A DNA stretch of 64,000 nt from Diploptera punctata (lineage: Eukaryota; Arthropoda; Insecta; Blattodea; Blaberidae), in assembly GCA_030220185.1 (NCBI GenBank), contig JASPKZ010010275.1:930001-994000 (forward strand), in the 5' to 3' direction. The position numbers and the translations under genes are program-made. Shown in pieces: positions 43,464-54,837 of this stretch. The notes beneath the pieces are model-generated. The model had not been told where the DNA came from, made no database searches, and saw only the letters and a list, made by a program, of their open reading frames with translations. The stretch's first letter is position 1; each line of letters begins with the position of its first letter.

Positions 43464-43667
43464 GTCCGCATTTCTTGACGGTTGTATTTTTACGGTGAAA
43501 GATCGTCACTCTTTCGACCCAAGGTACTTATTTCGTCTGGCTTATCACCTTCGACCAGTCCGGCATGGGTAACCCTATCGGCAGCAATGCTACCGCCGGC
43601 ATAGCTCTCAGGATCATTTAAGCACACAAGCCACTCCACCACGACAAGGTAAAGATACCATGGAGGG

Positions 43668-43682
43668 CTTGATTATATTCCT
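43668..43682. repeat. Target-site duplication of RTE-A, right copy
   Basis: Exact repeat of 40379-40393. Confidence 0.85.
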
Positions 43683-44047
43683 ACTCCATAAAATAAAATG
43701 TATTATGTCAATAACTTTCTGCTTGCTCATACTTATTATTGTTCAATACCTAAAATAACTTCATTATTAAAATGTTTCAACACTGTCAATATCAATGTCG
43801 CGGCGTGTCGTTTCTATGCGTATATTTTTGATGTGTTTATTTCTTAGACCTCCATATGGTCAATCTCTACGGATATTAAGAAGTGATTGTATTGAATGGG
43901 TTTGGTTCAATTATAATTAAAACCTCATCATTTTCCCTGACGTTTTGCAAGAAAAATCATTAAAATGCGTATCTCAGGTCTGTTAAACACCAAAGTAATT
44001 TTGTTGTTAATTGCTACAGTACCCAGCGTGCTAAATACATGTAAATG
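43683..44047. other. Continuation of the older LINE fragment, then no gene
   Basis: The first few dozen bases continue the minus-strand LINE interrupted by RTE-A. The rest is unassigned. Confidence 0.35.
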
Positions 44048-44405
44048 AAATATTAAAGGTCAATTACAAATTGTATGATATACGCTGGATTTTGAGACAG
44101 AACCCAAAACATGGTCGTCCAGTGTAATACCCTCCACTTCTAATTTCCGGATTTTGCTCATCTTTGCATAACACCTGCCTCGGTTTATTTTAATACGATA
44201 TAATGAGTTTAATTGAGAAACATCGAAAATTCTGACCGATAGAGCCGATTTTGAAATTTTCACTTCAGGTGAACTCATACATGTAATGGTTTTAGAGGGT
44301 CCAATTGTGAATCTAAACCATCGAGGGCCCCAATCAGACACACAAGAAAAAATCGATTCAGTCGTTTAGGAGGAGTTTAGTGACAGACACACTTACAGAA
44401 GAATT
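44048..44405. repeat. Dispersed repeat family N, partial copy
   Basis: Shares with 60218-60480 ctcggtttattttaat, gaaacatcg, tccaattgtg, aaccatcgagg, ccaatcagacacacaa and cagtcgtttaggaggagtt. Noncoding; class unassigned. Confidence 0.65.
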
Positions 44406-44429
44406 ATATAACTGCATATGTAAAATAAA

Positions 44430-44716
44430 GTAAAGTGATCCCACTACAGGCCTCAGGAGGCCCAGGGGTAGTAGGAGGTTAAGGCTCCCACTTTTTCTGG
44501 ATAATCGGAACTTGATGTCAGCCCTATGTTACGGCCGCCTTTACCCTCAAAGCAAGCGTCTGGTACCCATTTCCGTTAGAGGCTGAGTCGACCCCAGGGC
44601 CATAGTGCCGCCAGAAGGTTTGGGTCAGTTTAAAAATCCTGACCCACCGGGACACGAACCCTCGACCTTCCGGCTTGTAGCGCAGTGCCTTAACCACTAC
44701 GCTATGGCGTGCCACC
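44430..44716 (-). mobile_element. SINE-C
   Basis: Inverted: gatcccactacaggcctcag, gttacggccgcctttaccc, and head gggacacgaaccctcgacc. A short direct repeat (catatgt) lies on both sides, too short to be certain. Confidence 0.8.
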
Positions 44717-44794
44717 TAGCTACATATGTGTAGATTGTTATTCTCCTTGTTGAATTATATAAAATGAAACATGTCACTTCGATACTAGTAAAAT

Positions 44795-45045
44795 TCATGG
44801 TAAGTTTCCGTTGAGGTGTTAATTCACAGTAATCATTAAAAACTATAAAATAGTCACCTTGTAGGTCCGTCTCCTTAACTTAAGTTGTATTAAAACTCTT
44901 TAGGCCTTTCGGAACTAGTCCCATCATCAGCAGAATGCATTAGGTCCGTACTTGTTGACCCTTGTTGAAGCACTTAAGTTGAGTAGACGGACCTACAAGG
45001 TGACTATTTTATAGCTTTTAATCATACATTATATTAGTGTAAATA
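44795..45045. mobile_element. Foldback element, arms about 45 bp
   Basis: ctataaaatagtcaccttg with taggtccgtct at 44849-44880 is inverted at 44988-45020. The spacer has cctttcggaac and a catcatcagcag motif. The left outer sequence resembles that of 36838-37207. Confidence 0.6.
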
Positions 45046-45051
45046 TGGCAT

Positions 45052-45420
45052 TATTAAGGTAGAAGGACATATTTCGAATATTTGAGAATAAAGTTCTTAG
45101 GAAAATTTTTAGACCAAAGAGAGACGAACTAAATAACAGTGAGATACATGACATTTATAGGAAACTAGATATAATATGAAGTTAGGTCACAGGGCATGTG
45201 GGTGATGAAAGAAGGGCATGGAAGCTTCTTATAAGAAAAAAGTGGGAAAACGCCCAGTTTGTAGACCAAGAATGAGGTAGGGGAATATTAATAACCATGA
45301 TTTGAGGGAAGAAGATTATACAGGCAACGATTGGAAAACAGCAGAGGATTGGGATATATGGAGAGTTTATATTCGTGCGGCCATGAACCTACGAGTTCGA
45401 TAGTGGCAGTGAGTTAGATA
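45052..45420 (+). pseudogene. RTE-A 3' fragment
   Basis: Matches from the region encoding LRVFENKVLRKIF (decayed) to acctacgagttcgatagtgg. Several deletions; no open frame of note. Confidence 0.75.
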
Positions 45421-45990
45421 CTTAGTCTATTTAATAGAACTTGGGATTTGAAACCGAGACCTTCCTAAAACAAAATTCAAATGCTATTATCTTACCCAAG
45501 TAATCTCTAGTGAACGAAGCTAAAACTGAAAATATCAGGTGATGAAGTGATTTGCAAAAGAGGGTATAAGACTACAGGAACATACTGTATCACCTCCCTA
45601 TCACAGAATATGTTCATAAATCCAGACACGATATATTCACGTGCTTATAAAGGTATTATTTTAAGAAAGAAAGCAAGGATTTGAAAACATGGAAATCAGC
45701 GCGAGGAAAAGTTCGAAGTGAAAAACACCCACAGCTGTGGCTAAATTGGTAGGCAGAGTGTAGGATGGAGGTCATCAAATTTTACCATTTCCACCTCATC
45801 AGAGCAGAAAACGTAATCTCTTTGACAGTCCACCCACATATAAACAAGTTCCAACATAAAGTTTATGGAGTGCAAATTACAGCGCCCCACTTGTACGCAA
45901 AATTGTTACTAGAGCTGGAGAAACTACTTTGCTACAAATGTGAAACAAAACAAACTCAGGGCAACTTTACACTTGTAACAATACACGGAC
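45421..45990. other. No gene recognised
   Basis: A 97-codon frame at 45765-46058 ends in the (AAT)n run and has no motif. Confidence 0.35.
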
Positions 45991-45991
45991 C

Positions 45992-46053
<62 letters not shown>
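45991..46053. repeat. (AAT)n microsatellite, left part
   Basis: About 21 units, directly abutting the truncated 5' end of the RTE-A copy. Confidence 0.9.
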
Positions 46054-46054
46054 G

Positions 46055-47204
<1,150 letters not shown>

Positions 47205-48333
47205 GCTAGTGGTCGCCCAGCGGTCGAAATTCGACCACAATTCCTTAATTTTTTAAGTTTCTCACAAATATGTTATTATGCATTAATTTTGGATTTATTC
47301 TAAAAATACGAACGATAGGAAATATGTGGTATAGCTTGGCTAAGCCATATTAAAAAAAACAATAACGCGTCATTTGACATTTGTATACTATTTACACTAT
47401 TTGAATTTGTACTTGGCCTATTATTATGTGTACGGGAATAGGTATATATCCATTCTTCTTCGTCTCTCACTTCGACCCGTGAATGTTTTATGTCGAGGCA
47501 TAGTGGAAGTGGGGTGAATATGTAAATATAAAAACAATGAAATTACTGAAACCAAGATTAGACAGGGTTTAGTTTAAATTTAAATAATAAAATGTACTCA
47601 CGTTTTTTTAAAACACCAATAATACATACGCAAGAGTAAGTCAATTCACATTGCTGCTGCACAATTTTCCTTTTGCAACAATGCACTTTCAGTATGAACG
47701 TAAACAAATGAATGAGTACGCAAATGAACGAGTAATACACATATTTTCCTTAGAAACGATTTATAAGGTTCTTGCAAGACCAGTATTAAGATATGGTAGT
47801 GAAGCATGGACAATACGAAGAAGAGATGAAAACCGAATAACAGCAAATGAGATGCGATTTATGCGCCGAACAGCAGGCTACACAAAGTGGGACCATAAAA
47901 CAAATTAGGAAATTATGGAAGAGTTGGATGTAGAACCCATTCTTCACCATATACAAAATTACCAGAACAACTGGAAAGCCCATTTTCAACGAATGCCGTC
48001 TCACAGAATTCCAAACGCCATACTTCGCAACTGCCCCAAGGCAAAAGATCGCTGGGACGTCCAAAAAAGCGCTGGATGTAAAATTCCTCTTTGAGACCGT
48101 AACAGGCCACATGGCCTAATACTTGCATGGATGATGATGATGATGATAAACGATTTATTTTATTTTGTTTAATTTAATTTATTTATAACACATATTATAG
48201 GCCTACATAAATTTTATTTTCTGCACTCCTCCTCTATATGAACTTTAATTATGCTAAAATTCACGCTCCTCTGTGGGCACAATATGCTTAAAAAGGGGTA
48301 AAAAGTTTTTTCTTCACGTATTAATGTATAGAT
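47205..48333. repeat. Dispersed repeat family H, copy 2, split by a LINE fragment
   Basis: Starts agctagtggtcgcccagcgg and matches 15612-16680 throughout. It is interrupted at 47765-48147 by a LINE 3' end with a target duplication and resumes at cgatttattttattttg. It ends tattaatgtatagata next to the RTE-A 5' fragment. Confidence 0.7.
47765..48147 (+). pseudogene. RTE-like LINE 3' end with (GAT)n tail and target duplication
   Basis: A perfect 11-bp repeat, aaacgatttat, lies at 47754-47764 and 48148-48158. Reads VLRYGSEAWTIRRRDE, MRFMRRTAGYTKWD, then shifted RRSLGRPKKRW-like and ETVTGHMA-like pieces. The tail is gatgatgatgatgat. Confidence 0.8.
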
Positions 48334-48521
48334 AATCCCTCCATGTAATCTTTAACTTGTAGTGGAGTGACTTGCGTGCTTATATAACCCCGAGAGCTAT
48401 GCCGGCGGTAGCATTGCTCTCGAAAGGGTTACCCGTGCCGGATAGGTTGAAGGCGATAAGCCAGAAGAAAAAGGTACCTTGATGGAAAGAGTGACGATCT
48501 TCCACCGTAAAAATACAACTT
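48334..48521 (+). mobile_element. RTE-A 5'-end-only fragment
   Basis: Matches the 5' UTR of the full-length element from its first base (ccctccatg) through tatgccggcggtagcattg and agagtgacgatcttccaccg to aaaatacaact, with about 15% differences. The region after it (to about 48620) may be a badly decayed endonuclease start. LINE insertions normally lose the 5' end, so a 5'-only piece needs a deletion or another process. Confidence 0.75.
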
Positions 48522-48751
48522 ATAATAAATAGATTCAGGAATGTTCAATGTGGAAGCCGCATATTACACGGATATGCTCTGTCATAGTCAAGTTATTGAC
48601 ATACTCGGACAAGCAAGTTGACATTTATTGATTCGATGACAGTAACAATGCCCCGTCGTATCTCTGTTAGTTACAACAATTTAAGTAATGTAAACTTTTA
48701 CAATGTTATATGTAATCCAATATTACCTCATACGTTTTCCTGTCATAAATC

Positions 48752-49058
48752 CATCCATAGTAATTCTGCCCGAAGGCAGGTCCTTCACTGCAATCATAGC
48801 TTTGCTAGGGAATTGTAGACGTGGTAGCTTCCCGTTGCTTTCCACACCGGTGAAGGATGATGAAGATGATGATAAGGATCATGATGGCCATATGATTTCG
48901 GGGACCGTTTGGGCCTTAAAGTTTTCCTGACATTTGTCTTAAAGGTGAGGAAAAACCCCGATAAAAACCTCACCCAGAAAAACTGTCCCGACCGGGGATC
49001 GAACCCGGGCTCGCTGCGTGACAAGGCAGCACGCTACATCAGACCACAGCAGTGGACC
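48752..49058 (-). mobile_element. SINE-A, complete
   Basis: Inverted copy with direct repeat tcataaat on both sides (48743-48750 and about 49064-49071). Head complement gggatcgaacccgggctcg. Confidence 0.85.
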
Positions 49059-49199
49059 TATCATAAATAGTGTCTTCATAATACGTGTATATAAACTACT
49101 TCCATTCATTTGTACTTACTCTTTTTCGGACGTTGGCATATTCTGAAAGAAATCTAAATTTATATCTACTCTGATATTGGCTTCATCAATACCCAGCAT

Positions 49200-49201
<2 letters not shown>

Positions 49202-49240
<39 letters not shown>
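49202..49240. repeat. (TA)n microsatellite
   Basis: Pure TA run. Confidence 0.9.
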
Positions 49241-49242
<2 letters not shown>

Positions 49243-49295
49243 ATAGGTGTTTCTCGTAATTTATCACATTTATACTATGATGATGATGATGATGA

Positions 49296-49347
<52 letters not shown>

Positions 49348-49422
49348 GGTATTACTGTTGTTATTATTATTGTATAAATTGTTGTTTACACATGAAATTT
49401 ACATTGCAACATTCAATATATG

Positions 49423-49806
49423 TCTACCGCTGCTGTGATCTCGAGGTGGCGAGCTGCCTTGTCACGAAGCGGGCCCGTGTTCGATCCCCGGTCGGGACAG
49501 TTTCCTGGGTAAGGTTTTTATCGCGGTTTTTCCTCACTTGTAAGACAAATGTCAGGAAACTTTAAGGCACGAACGGTCCCCGAACATCATATGACTATCG
49601 CAATCATCATCATTCATATTCATCTTAGATTAAGCTTAGGATTAGGGACTCTCCTGGCGCACCACTATCATCATCATCACCCATCATATCATCGGGGCAA
49701 CGTAACCCTGCCTTGCAGGCGCCCCAACCTCAGAAGTGGGTTACAATTACGCCAATGCCAGGAGAGAACACCAGAAATGTCCAAAAGGACAAACCTGGGG
49801 CATTAA
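49423..49806 (+). mobile_element. SINE-B, complete reference copy
   Basis: Uninterrupted copy from gtctaccgctgctgtgatc to aaacctggggcattaaa. A direct repeat of about 13 bp (aacattcaatata / aacatttaatata) flanks it. It includes ttcatcttagattaagc, the empty site of the Harbinger insertion, and aactttaaggcacg, the empty site of MITE J2. Confidence 0.9.
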
Positions 49807-49864
49807 AAAACATTTAATATATTTTTAACTCTTTATAATTAGTATAGTGTATATATAATCTTGT

Positions 49865-50205
49865 ACATCGCTGTGATCTCGAGGTAGCGTGCTGTCTTGT
49901 CACGCAGCGGACCCGGGTTCGATTTCCGATCGGGACAGGCTCCTGGGTGAGGTTTTTTGGGGTTTTTCTTCACCTGTAAGACAAAGTCTGAAAGCTTAGG
50001 GTCCAACGTTCCCCGAAAATCATCCGGCCATCATCATCATCCTTATCATTATCATCACCATCCTTCACCGGTGTGGAAAGCAACGGGAAGCTACCACACC
50101 TATAATTCCCTAGTAAAGCTGCAAACATAGCATGAAGATGCTATGATTGCAGTGAAAGACCTGCCCTCGGGCAGAATTACTCTGGATGGATGGATATATA
50201 AGCTT
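49865..50205 (+). mobile_element. SINE-A, complete
   Basis: Head catcgctgtgatctcgagg and gggttcgatttccgatcgg, body, SINE-A tail with acctgccctcgggcagaa, ending ctggatggatggatata. Confidence 0.85.
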
Positions 50206-50324
50206 TACTGTTGAATGTGTATTTGTAATTTGTGCTGCTTGAGTGGAAGAGAAGGGCTCATGATCTTAACTCTGCCAGAATAAATAAAACTATTATTATT
50301 ATTATTACTATTAGTGTTAGTAGT

Positions 50325-50495
50325 ACTGAATGTACTTATTTAGGTACAAAATTAGACCATTCAGGCGATAACACAGTGGAAATTAAAAATAGAATCGCAC
50401 AAACAAAACAAACAATAAATGTTTTAAATTCTGTTGGTGGAGCAAAAATATTACAAAGAATGAATACAGCCTAAACAAGATAATTAAAACCAACA
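50325..50495 (+). pseudogene. RTE-like LINE RT fragment, part 1
   Basis: Reads TECTYLGTKLDHSGDNTVE and IKNRIAQTKQTINVLNSV, then in a second frame WSKNITKNEYSLNKIIKT. The frame is picked up again at 51000 after the GIY-YIG insertion. Confidence 0.75.
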
Positions 50496-50498
50496 AAA

Positions 50499-50936
50499 AT
50501 GAAAAAAAGTGGAGAAGAATATAAATCAGGAATATATCAGATCAAATGTCAAGATTGCGACAAAATCTATATAGGAAAAACAAAAAGAAATTTAAAAACT
50601 AGATTGAAGGAACACCTTAGAAATGTAAAAAAGGGTGAAGTGGACAAGTCAGCAGTAGCAGCCCATGCTTGGTCTGAAAAACATTTAATTGATACAGAAG
50701 CTAGCCTAATCAAACAAACAGATAAACTAAAGGAACTCACAGTCTGGGAAAAAATCCATATCCAAAAAAACAAAAAAGACAAACTCATGAATTTTGAAAC
50801 TCCCGCAAATTTTGACCTGATCCAGAGGTTCATATGTCCACCGATAGAAGTAAGAAGGAAACCGCCAAGAAACGACATAACACCGGTCGACCAGAGTCTA
50901 CTGATGATGGAGATAAGCTCCGAAACTGCAGTATAG
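50499..50936 (+). CDS. GIY-YIG endonuclease domain of a Penelope-like element, 145 codons
   Basis: The frame starts MKKSGEEYKSGIYQIKC. GIY (11-13) is followed by a CQDC pair that could bind zinc, then KIYIGKT (YIG), a conserved arginine in LKTRLKEH, AVAAHAWSEKH, and WEKIHI with the expected catalytic glutamate. GIY-YIG with a cysteine pair between GIY and YIG is the signature of the C-terminal endonuclease of Penelope-like retroelements, which cuts target DNA. The element's RT is absent, so this is 5'-truncated. The frame is fully open with about 60 codons after the domain. It lies inside an RTE-like LINE whose reading continues on both sides. A possible degenerate direct repeat (ataattaaaacca / attatatcaaacca) flanks it. 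Confidence 0.85.
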   Translation: MKKSGEEYKSGIYQIKCQDCDKIYIGKTKRNLKTRLKEHLRNVKKGEVDKSAVAAHAWSEKHLIDTEASLIKQTDKLKELTVWEKIHIQKNKKDKLMNFETPANFDLIQRFICPPIEVRRKPPRNDITPVDQSLLMMEISSETAV

Positions 50937-50999
50937 AAGAAAAAGGATATGAGGTGAGGTAATAAAAACATTAATTTAATTATTATATCAAACCATATT

Positions 51000-51418
51000 T
51001 CAGAGCATTTTAACATATGGTGCTGAAGTCTGGGAAATTCCTACCAGGGAAATGAAAAGAATTTTAAGTACAAAAATGGATGTTTTAAGAAGATCAGCTG
51101 GAAAATCTAGAATGGATAGAATACGAAATAATGAAATAAGGGAAATTATGGGTGTACAAGAGGAGCCGGACATCATAGACATTAAAGAAAATATTACAGT
51201 GGTATGGCCATGTCGAAAGAATGTCAGAGTAAAGATTGCCTAAACTTTTTATGGAATGGATCCCAATTGAAAGGAGGAAGAGGGAAAGGTCGAAGAAAAC
51301 TTGGATAGAAGGGGTACAAGCAGTTATGAATATCAGAGGATTGGAGGAAGATCAATGGATGGACAGAGAGGAATGGCGTTTGGTTTCAGGAGGTCGGCGG
51401 CAGCTGTCATGATACCGG
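51000..51418 (+). pseudogene. RTE-like LINE RT fragment, part 2
   Basis: Continues part 1: SILTYGAEVWEIPTREMKR, MDVLRRSAGKSRMDRIRN, EIREIMGVQEEPDIID, then broken frames that carry WYGHVxRM-, GRPRKTW- and RGLEEDQWMDREEW-like motifs. It ends in a 105-bp (ATT)n tail. Confidence 0.8.
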
Positions 51419-51443
51419 ATTATTATTATTGTTATTATTATTG

Positions 51444-51526
<83 letters not shown>
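51419..51526. repeat. (ATT)n microsatellite
   Basis: Tail of the preceding LINE fragment, with a few G interruptions at its start. Confidence 0.9.
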
Positions 51527-51934
51527 TACAAATGTAACCAAAATTCGAGAACCTAAACGAAATAGTCAGTGATATAACAAACGAGAAATTAAATATCTAA
51601 AACGACAACTACGACAAACTAAAACCCATTAAAGGGTTGCTATTATAGAATTACAGATGACAGTGCAGGTAATTCTGTATTTGGCATGACGCAATCACAC
51701 AACTATGTTTTCATTTTTCATAATCAGATGTTACTATAAATAAATTCAGATTACCCAGATTTTCCCACAAGGCTAAGTAAATCCTTTCTATCTAAAATGG
51801 TGTAATAGTCCAATGTTTGGTTACGCTTATTTTCCTAAAGATGACATGAATGGTATGTGATCAGCATACCGGCCCAATGAGACATCTAGCAGGCAACTAA
51901 CGTATTACTCGGATAAAAGAGATCAGTAAATTTT
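51527..51934. other. No gene recognised
   Basis: Nothing supported. Confidence 0.35.
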
Positions 51935-52505
51935 GCTTAGAGGTCTTTTTCAGGGTACGGATCTTTTACGAGCCTGAAAATCTTCTGACCGGGACCCACG
52001 GCTTTAAAATCCGTCCCGGAGGTCTTGCTCTTTGGATTTTCCGATTCCGATTGAGGGTCTTTCCACTTTTCAGCGGTTGCCCTTTTACCAGTCGGCTGCT
52101 GGCCCTTCACATCCACATGTGTCAATCACTGAGGTAGATGATCAACAGCCAGTGTAGGGGTGACATGTGGTTAGCATGTCGAGTCCCCCAGCCGTTATAG
52201 CTGGTTCCTCAACCTGGGGCAGCTACTTATTGTAGCTACCCAATTGCCTCACGATGCTGGGTGGGCACCGGTCCCATACTGGCCGAAATACCATGAGAAA
52301 ATGTCTTCCCCCAAGGAGACTCGAACCCGTGCAAGTCCCGTAGCTCTGCGCCAAGGCTTCCTACCTTAACCGCTCGGCTACGACGCGGGACCTCTTTGGA
52401 TTTTTCCATCCTAAAAAAATATCCATCGATCATGGCCGGGTTAGAACCCGACACTCTCGGAACCAGAGACAAGTAACCTAACCTCTAGTCCACCGCGGAC
52501 CTTAC
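51935..52505 (-). mobile_element. SINE-D, interrupted by SINE-E
   Basis: Inverted: the 3' half 51935-52042 (gggacccacggctttaaa) and head 52392-52505 (gggttagaacccgacac, ctagtccaccgcgg). The SINE-E between them is bounded by a duplicated ctctttggatttt. Confidence 0.8.
52043..52391 (-). mobile_element. SINE-E nested in SINE-D
   Basis: Target duplication ctctttggatttt(t)cc at 52028-52042 and 52392-52407. Inverted SINE-E with head complement gagactcgaacccgtgc and tctgcgccaaggcttcctac. It is longer than the copy at 2205, with an extra 3' segment (agtcggctgctggcc...). Confidence 0.85.
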
Positions 52506-52603
52506 ACTAAACAAAAATCAATGATATAGAACTTGATTAATTTAAATCAATAAATAAAATTAAATGATATTGTTTACAATATGAACAGATTCAAAATAAT
52601 TTA

Positions 52604-52736
52604 AAGTAAATAGCAATAATAATAATCCAAGATGGAAACAGCAGCAATTTGGAGCAGGAACAGGCTTGTAAATAAGCCTAAACCGTGAAGAAGAAGAAGG
52701 AGAAGAATCCATCCATAGTAATTCTGTCCGAGGGCA
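52604..52736 (+). pseudogene. LINE 3' end with GAA tail, followed by a SINE-A tail scrap
   Basis: aataatccaagatggaaaca to gtgaagaagaagaaggagaag is a LINE 3' end of the (GAA)n group. Directly after it, 52706-52736 is the inverted SINE-A terminus (atccatccatagtaattctg). Confidence 0.5.
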
Positions 52737-52821
52737 GAAGATAATATCTTAGTGTTGAGGAAACCTGTGTGATTACAGAAATATTTCTGAGTAATAATGA
52801 TGACCATTTATCTAATACCCC

Positions 52822-52990
52822 AAATGGAAGTCACTGACCAATCACGTTTGAATCAATTAATTTTGTTTTATAACCAATCACAATCGTGTTTCACCTAGAT
52901 AATTATCGAATTTTGATTACCAAAATAAAGAAAGCTCCTCCTTTTTTATAGTCTGAACAGGCCAGAGCATTATTTTGTAGTGACTGACTC
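52822..52990 (+). mobile_element. MITE family M, copy 1
   Basis: Matches 60655-60845 inverted: tgaccaatcacg, tttgttttataaccaatcac, aaagaaagctcc, tctgaacaggccagagcatt, ttttgtagtgac. The ends ggaagtcactgac and gtagtgact are short inverted repeats. Confidence 0.55.
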
Positions 52991-53854
52991 TCTAACAAAT
53001 ACGTTGAATATAGCAAATAATGAACAGATTCCTTCGACTAAATAATAAGTGAAATAAAAAAGCTTAAACCCCATACAAATAATAGATAATTCAAAGACAA
53101 AGGCAAGAAGCTCTTCTGCGATCATGCGAAATGGTAAAAGGTACATTGGATTTTCAGTTATTTAGAAATACCTTATATATTGGATGATAGCAGTCGCTCA
53201 TAGAGCAATTTGGAAATAATAGAGCAGATGCTCAGGATCTGGGCAATGATCTTTTACGAGGTCAATAGGAATAAAATTGGAAAGAGAATATTAAAAATTG
53301 AGTAAAACAAGTGGAATAAAATTATTAAAAAATAAGAAATAGGAAAAAGAGTGCAATTCGTTCAATGAAGAAAATTGTTTGACTACGAGAGCTGTGAAGT
53401 GCAAGACACCACAGCGTTTGATTAAATAAAGAAAACTGGGCCAAGTAGACAAGTGAATTTCAAACTCTATCGAAATGTGAGTCACATCCTCCTGATACTG
53501 TCGCTAGTTTCAAATCGAAAATGCGTTCGTGTAGAAATTTAAAAAGTAGTTCTCTCTTTTACCATCCATCAGAACTTAACAGTGCATAACAATTATACAG
53601 AGCGATGTAATAAAGAGCGGAAGTATTCAAAATACTCAGATTAAAAATATAAATTTCCTATGGTAAATATAAACAAAATTAATTCAAAACTGGATCACTA
53701 ATGCGAGGTTTTATCGGAAAACAATATTTTAGTACTTGTAGTGAATAGCGTTGATTTAGTAATTAATATTTTATTTAATTACGATTTTTAACAAATCATA
53801 TCTTTTGAATCAGAATTAAAATCTTTACTTAAAATGCCAGGCAAATTATGCTCA
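52991..53854. other. No gene recognised
   Basis: AT-rich, no motif, no repeat with a partner in the window. Confidence 0.35.
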
Positions 53855-54436
53855 TAGAAATATAATATATAATGGAAATGCAGAGTTAATGACAAGTGAG
53901 AGAAATTTTGAAGAAGTCGCTGAAATAAAATACCTAGGAACAATATAATCAGAAACAAGAATTAATTTCAGAAGGAAATTAAACTGACTCTGTTCTGGAA
54001 ATGTATGTTATTATGCATTACAGGGACCCTTGCCGCCCCAATTTATTTCAAAGAAACATTACATTGAAAATATATAAAACTGTTATTTTTAATCAAAGAG
54101 AGACGAACAGACAGGCGAATGGAGAAGATTGCTTAACAGTGAGCTGCATGATCTTTATGGGAGAACAGATATAATAAGGACAGTTAAGTTTTGTAGACTG
54201 TGATGGACAGGACATATGGCAAGAATGGGGAATGAAAGAAAGGAATGGAAAATGGTCGGAAAACCAGAGGGAAAGCGCCCAGTAGGCAGGCGAAGAATGA
54301 GATGGGAGAATAATATTAGCCACGATTTGAAGGAATATATTATACAAGGGATGCTTGGAAAATATTATCTCAGCACAGGGATGTATGAAGAGCGGGCCAT
54401 AAACTATACGTTCGATATAGTGCCAGTGAGTTAGTT
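53855..54436 (+). pseudogene. RTE-A copy, decayed
   Basis: From the region encoding NGNAELMTSE through IKYLGTI, an internal deletion after KIYKTVIF, then GNERKEWKMVGKPEGKRP and GRRRMRWENNI, to the 3' end cgatatagtgccagtgag. It is the most diverged long RTE-A copy here. Confidence 0.8.
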
Positions 54437-54554
54437 TTTAGAGTTCCACAAGTATTTAACGGCACAAGTACCTGTCGTAAAACTACGAAATGGGATCCAC
54501 TGATTTGATCCCCTCCGAAATAGTTGTGCTTAGGATCTTTGCGGTCTAAAATAA

Positions 54555-54650
54555 TCAGAAAAAAAATCCATTGACTCAGGTCAGCCTTGAACCTGCGAAT
54601 CTCAGAACCAGAGATGTTAACAGTAACAATTAGTACATCCGTCCGACTAA
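54555..54650 (-). mobile_element. SINE-D head remnant
   Basis: Inverted decayed head: cagccttgaacctgcgaatc, aaccagagatg. Weak. Confidence 0.45.
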
Positions 54651-54837
54651 AATATTAAACAGATTTCCATATAGTAGTTATAGAACGTAACATGGGTAAA
54701 TTTTTCGATAAATTTCGTAATACTCCCTTAGCGTTACATTAAAAAATGAATATTTACTTCATTTTAAATATTGTAATTTACTTGGTAATTAAAATGAAAT
54801 ACCTAAAGGAAATTTTGTCCCACTTTACATCCCATAT

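Larger units (their letters stand above)
40394..43667 (-). mobile_element. Full-length RTE-type non-LTR retrotransposon (RTE-A), 3,274 bp
   Basis: Exact target duplication on both sides. The 5' end (minus strand, 43667) begins CCCTCCATGG, and the independent 5' fragment at 48334 begins at the same base, confirming the terminus. The 5' UTR is about 204 bp and carries ctatgccggcggtagcattg. Endonuclease and reverse transcriptase frames follow, then a 5-base gap to cagtgag and a tail of about seven TAAG units (plus strand cttactta...). A short 3' UTR and a tetranucleotide tail instead of poly(A) are typical of RTE elements. Confidence 0.93.
49241..50320 (+). mobile_element. CR1-like LINE 3' end carrying two SINE insertions
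   Basis: Compared with 14249-14576, the unit is in three pieces: 49241-49422 (including a 75-bp ATT run), 49807-49864 (actctttataattagtatag) and 50206-50320 (gagtggaagagaagggctc, aactctgccagaataaataa, ATT tail). The gaps are exactly a SINE-B and a SINE-A. Confidence 0.75.
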
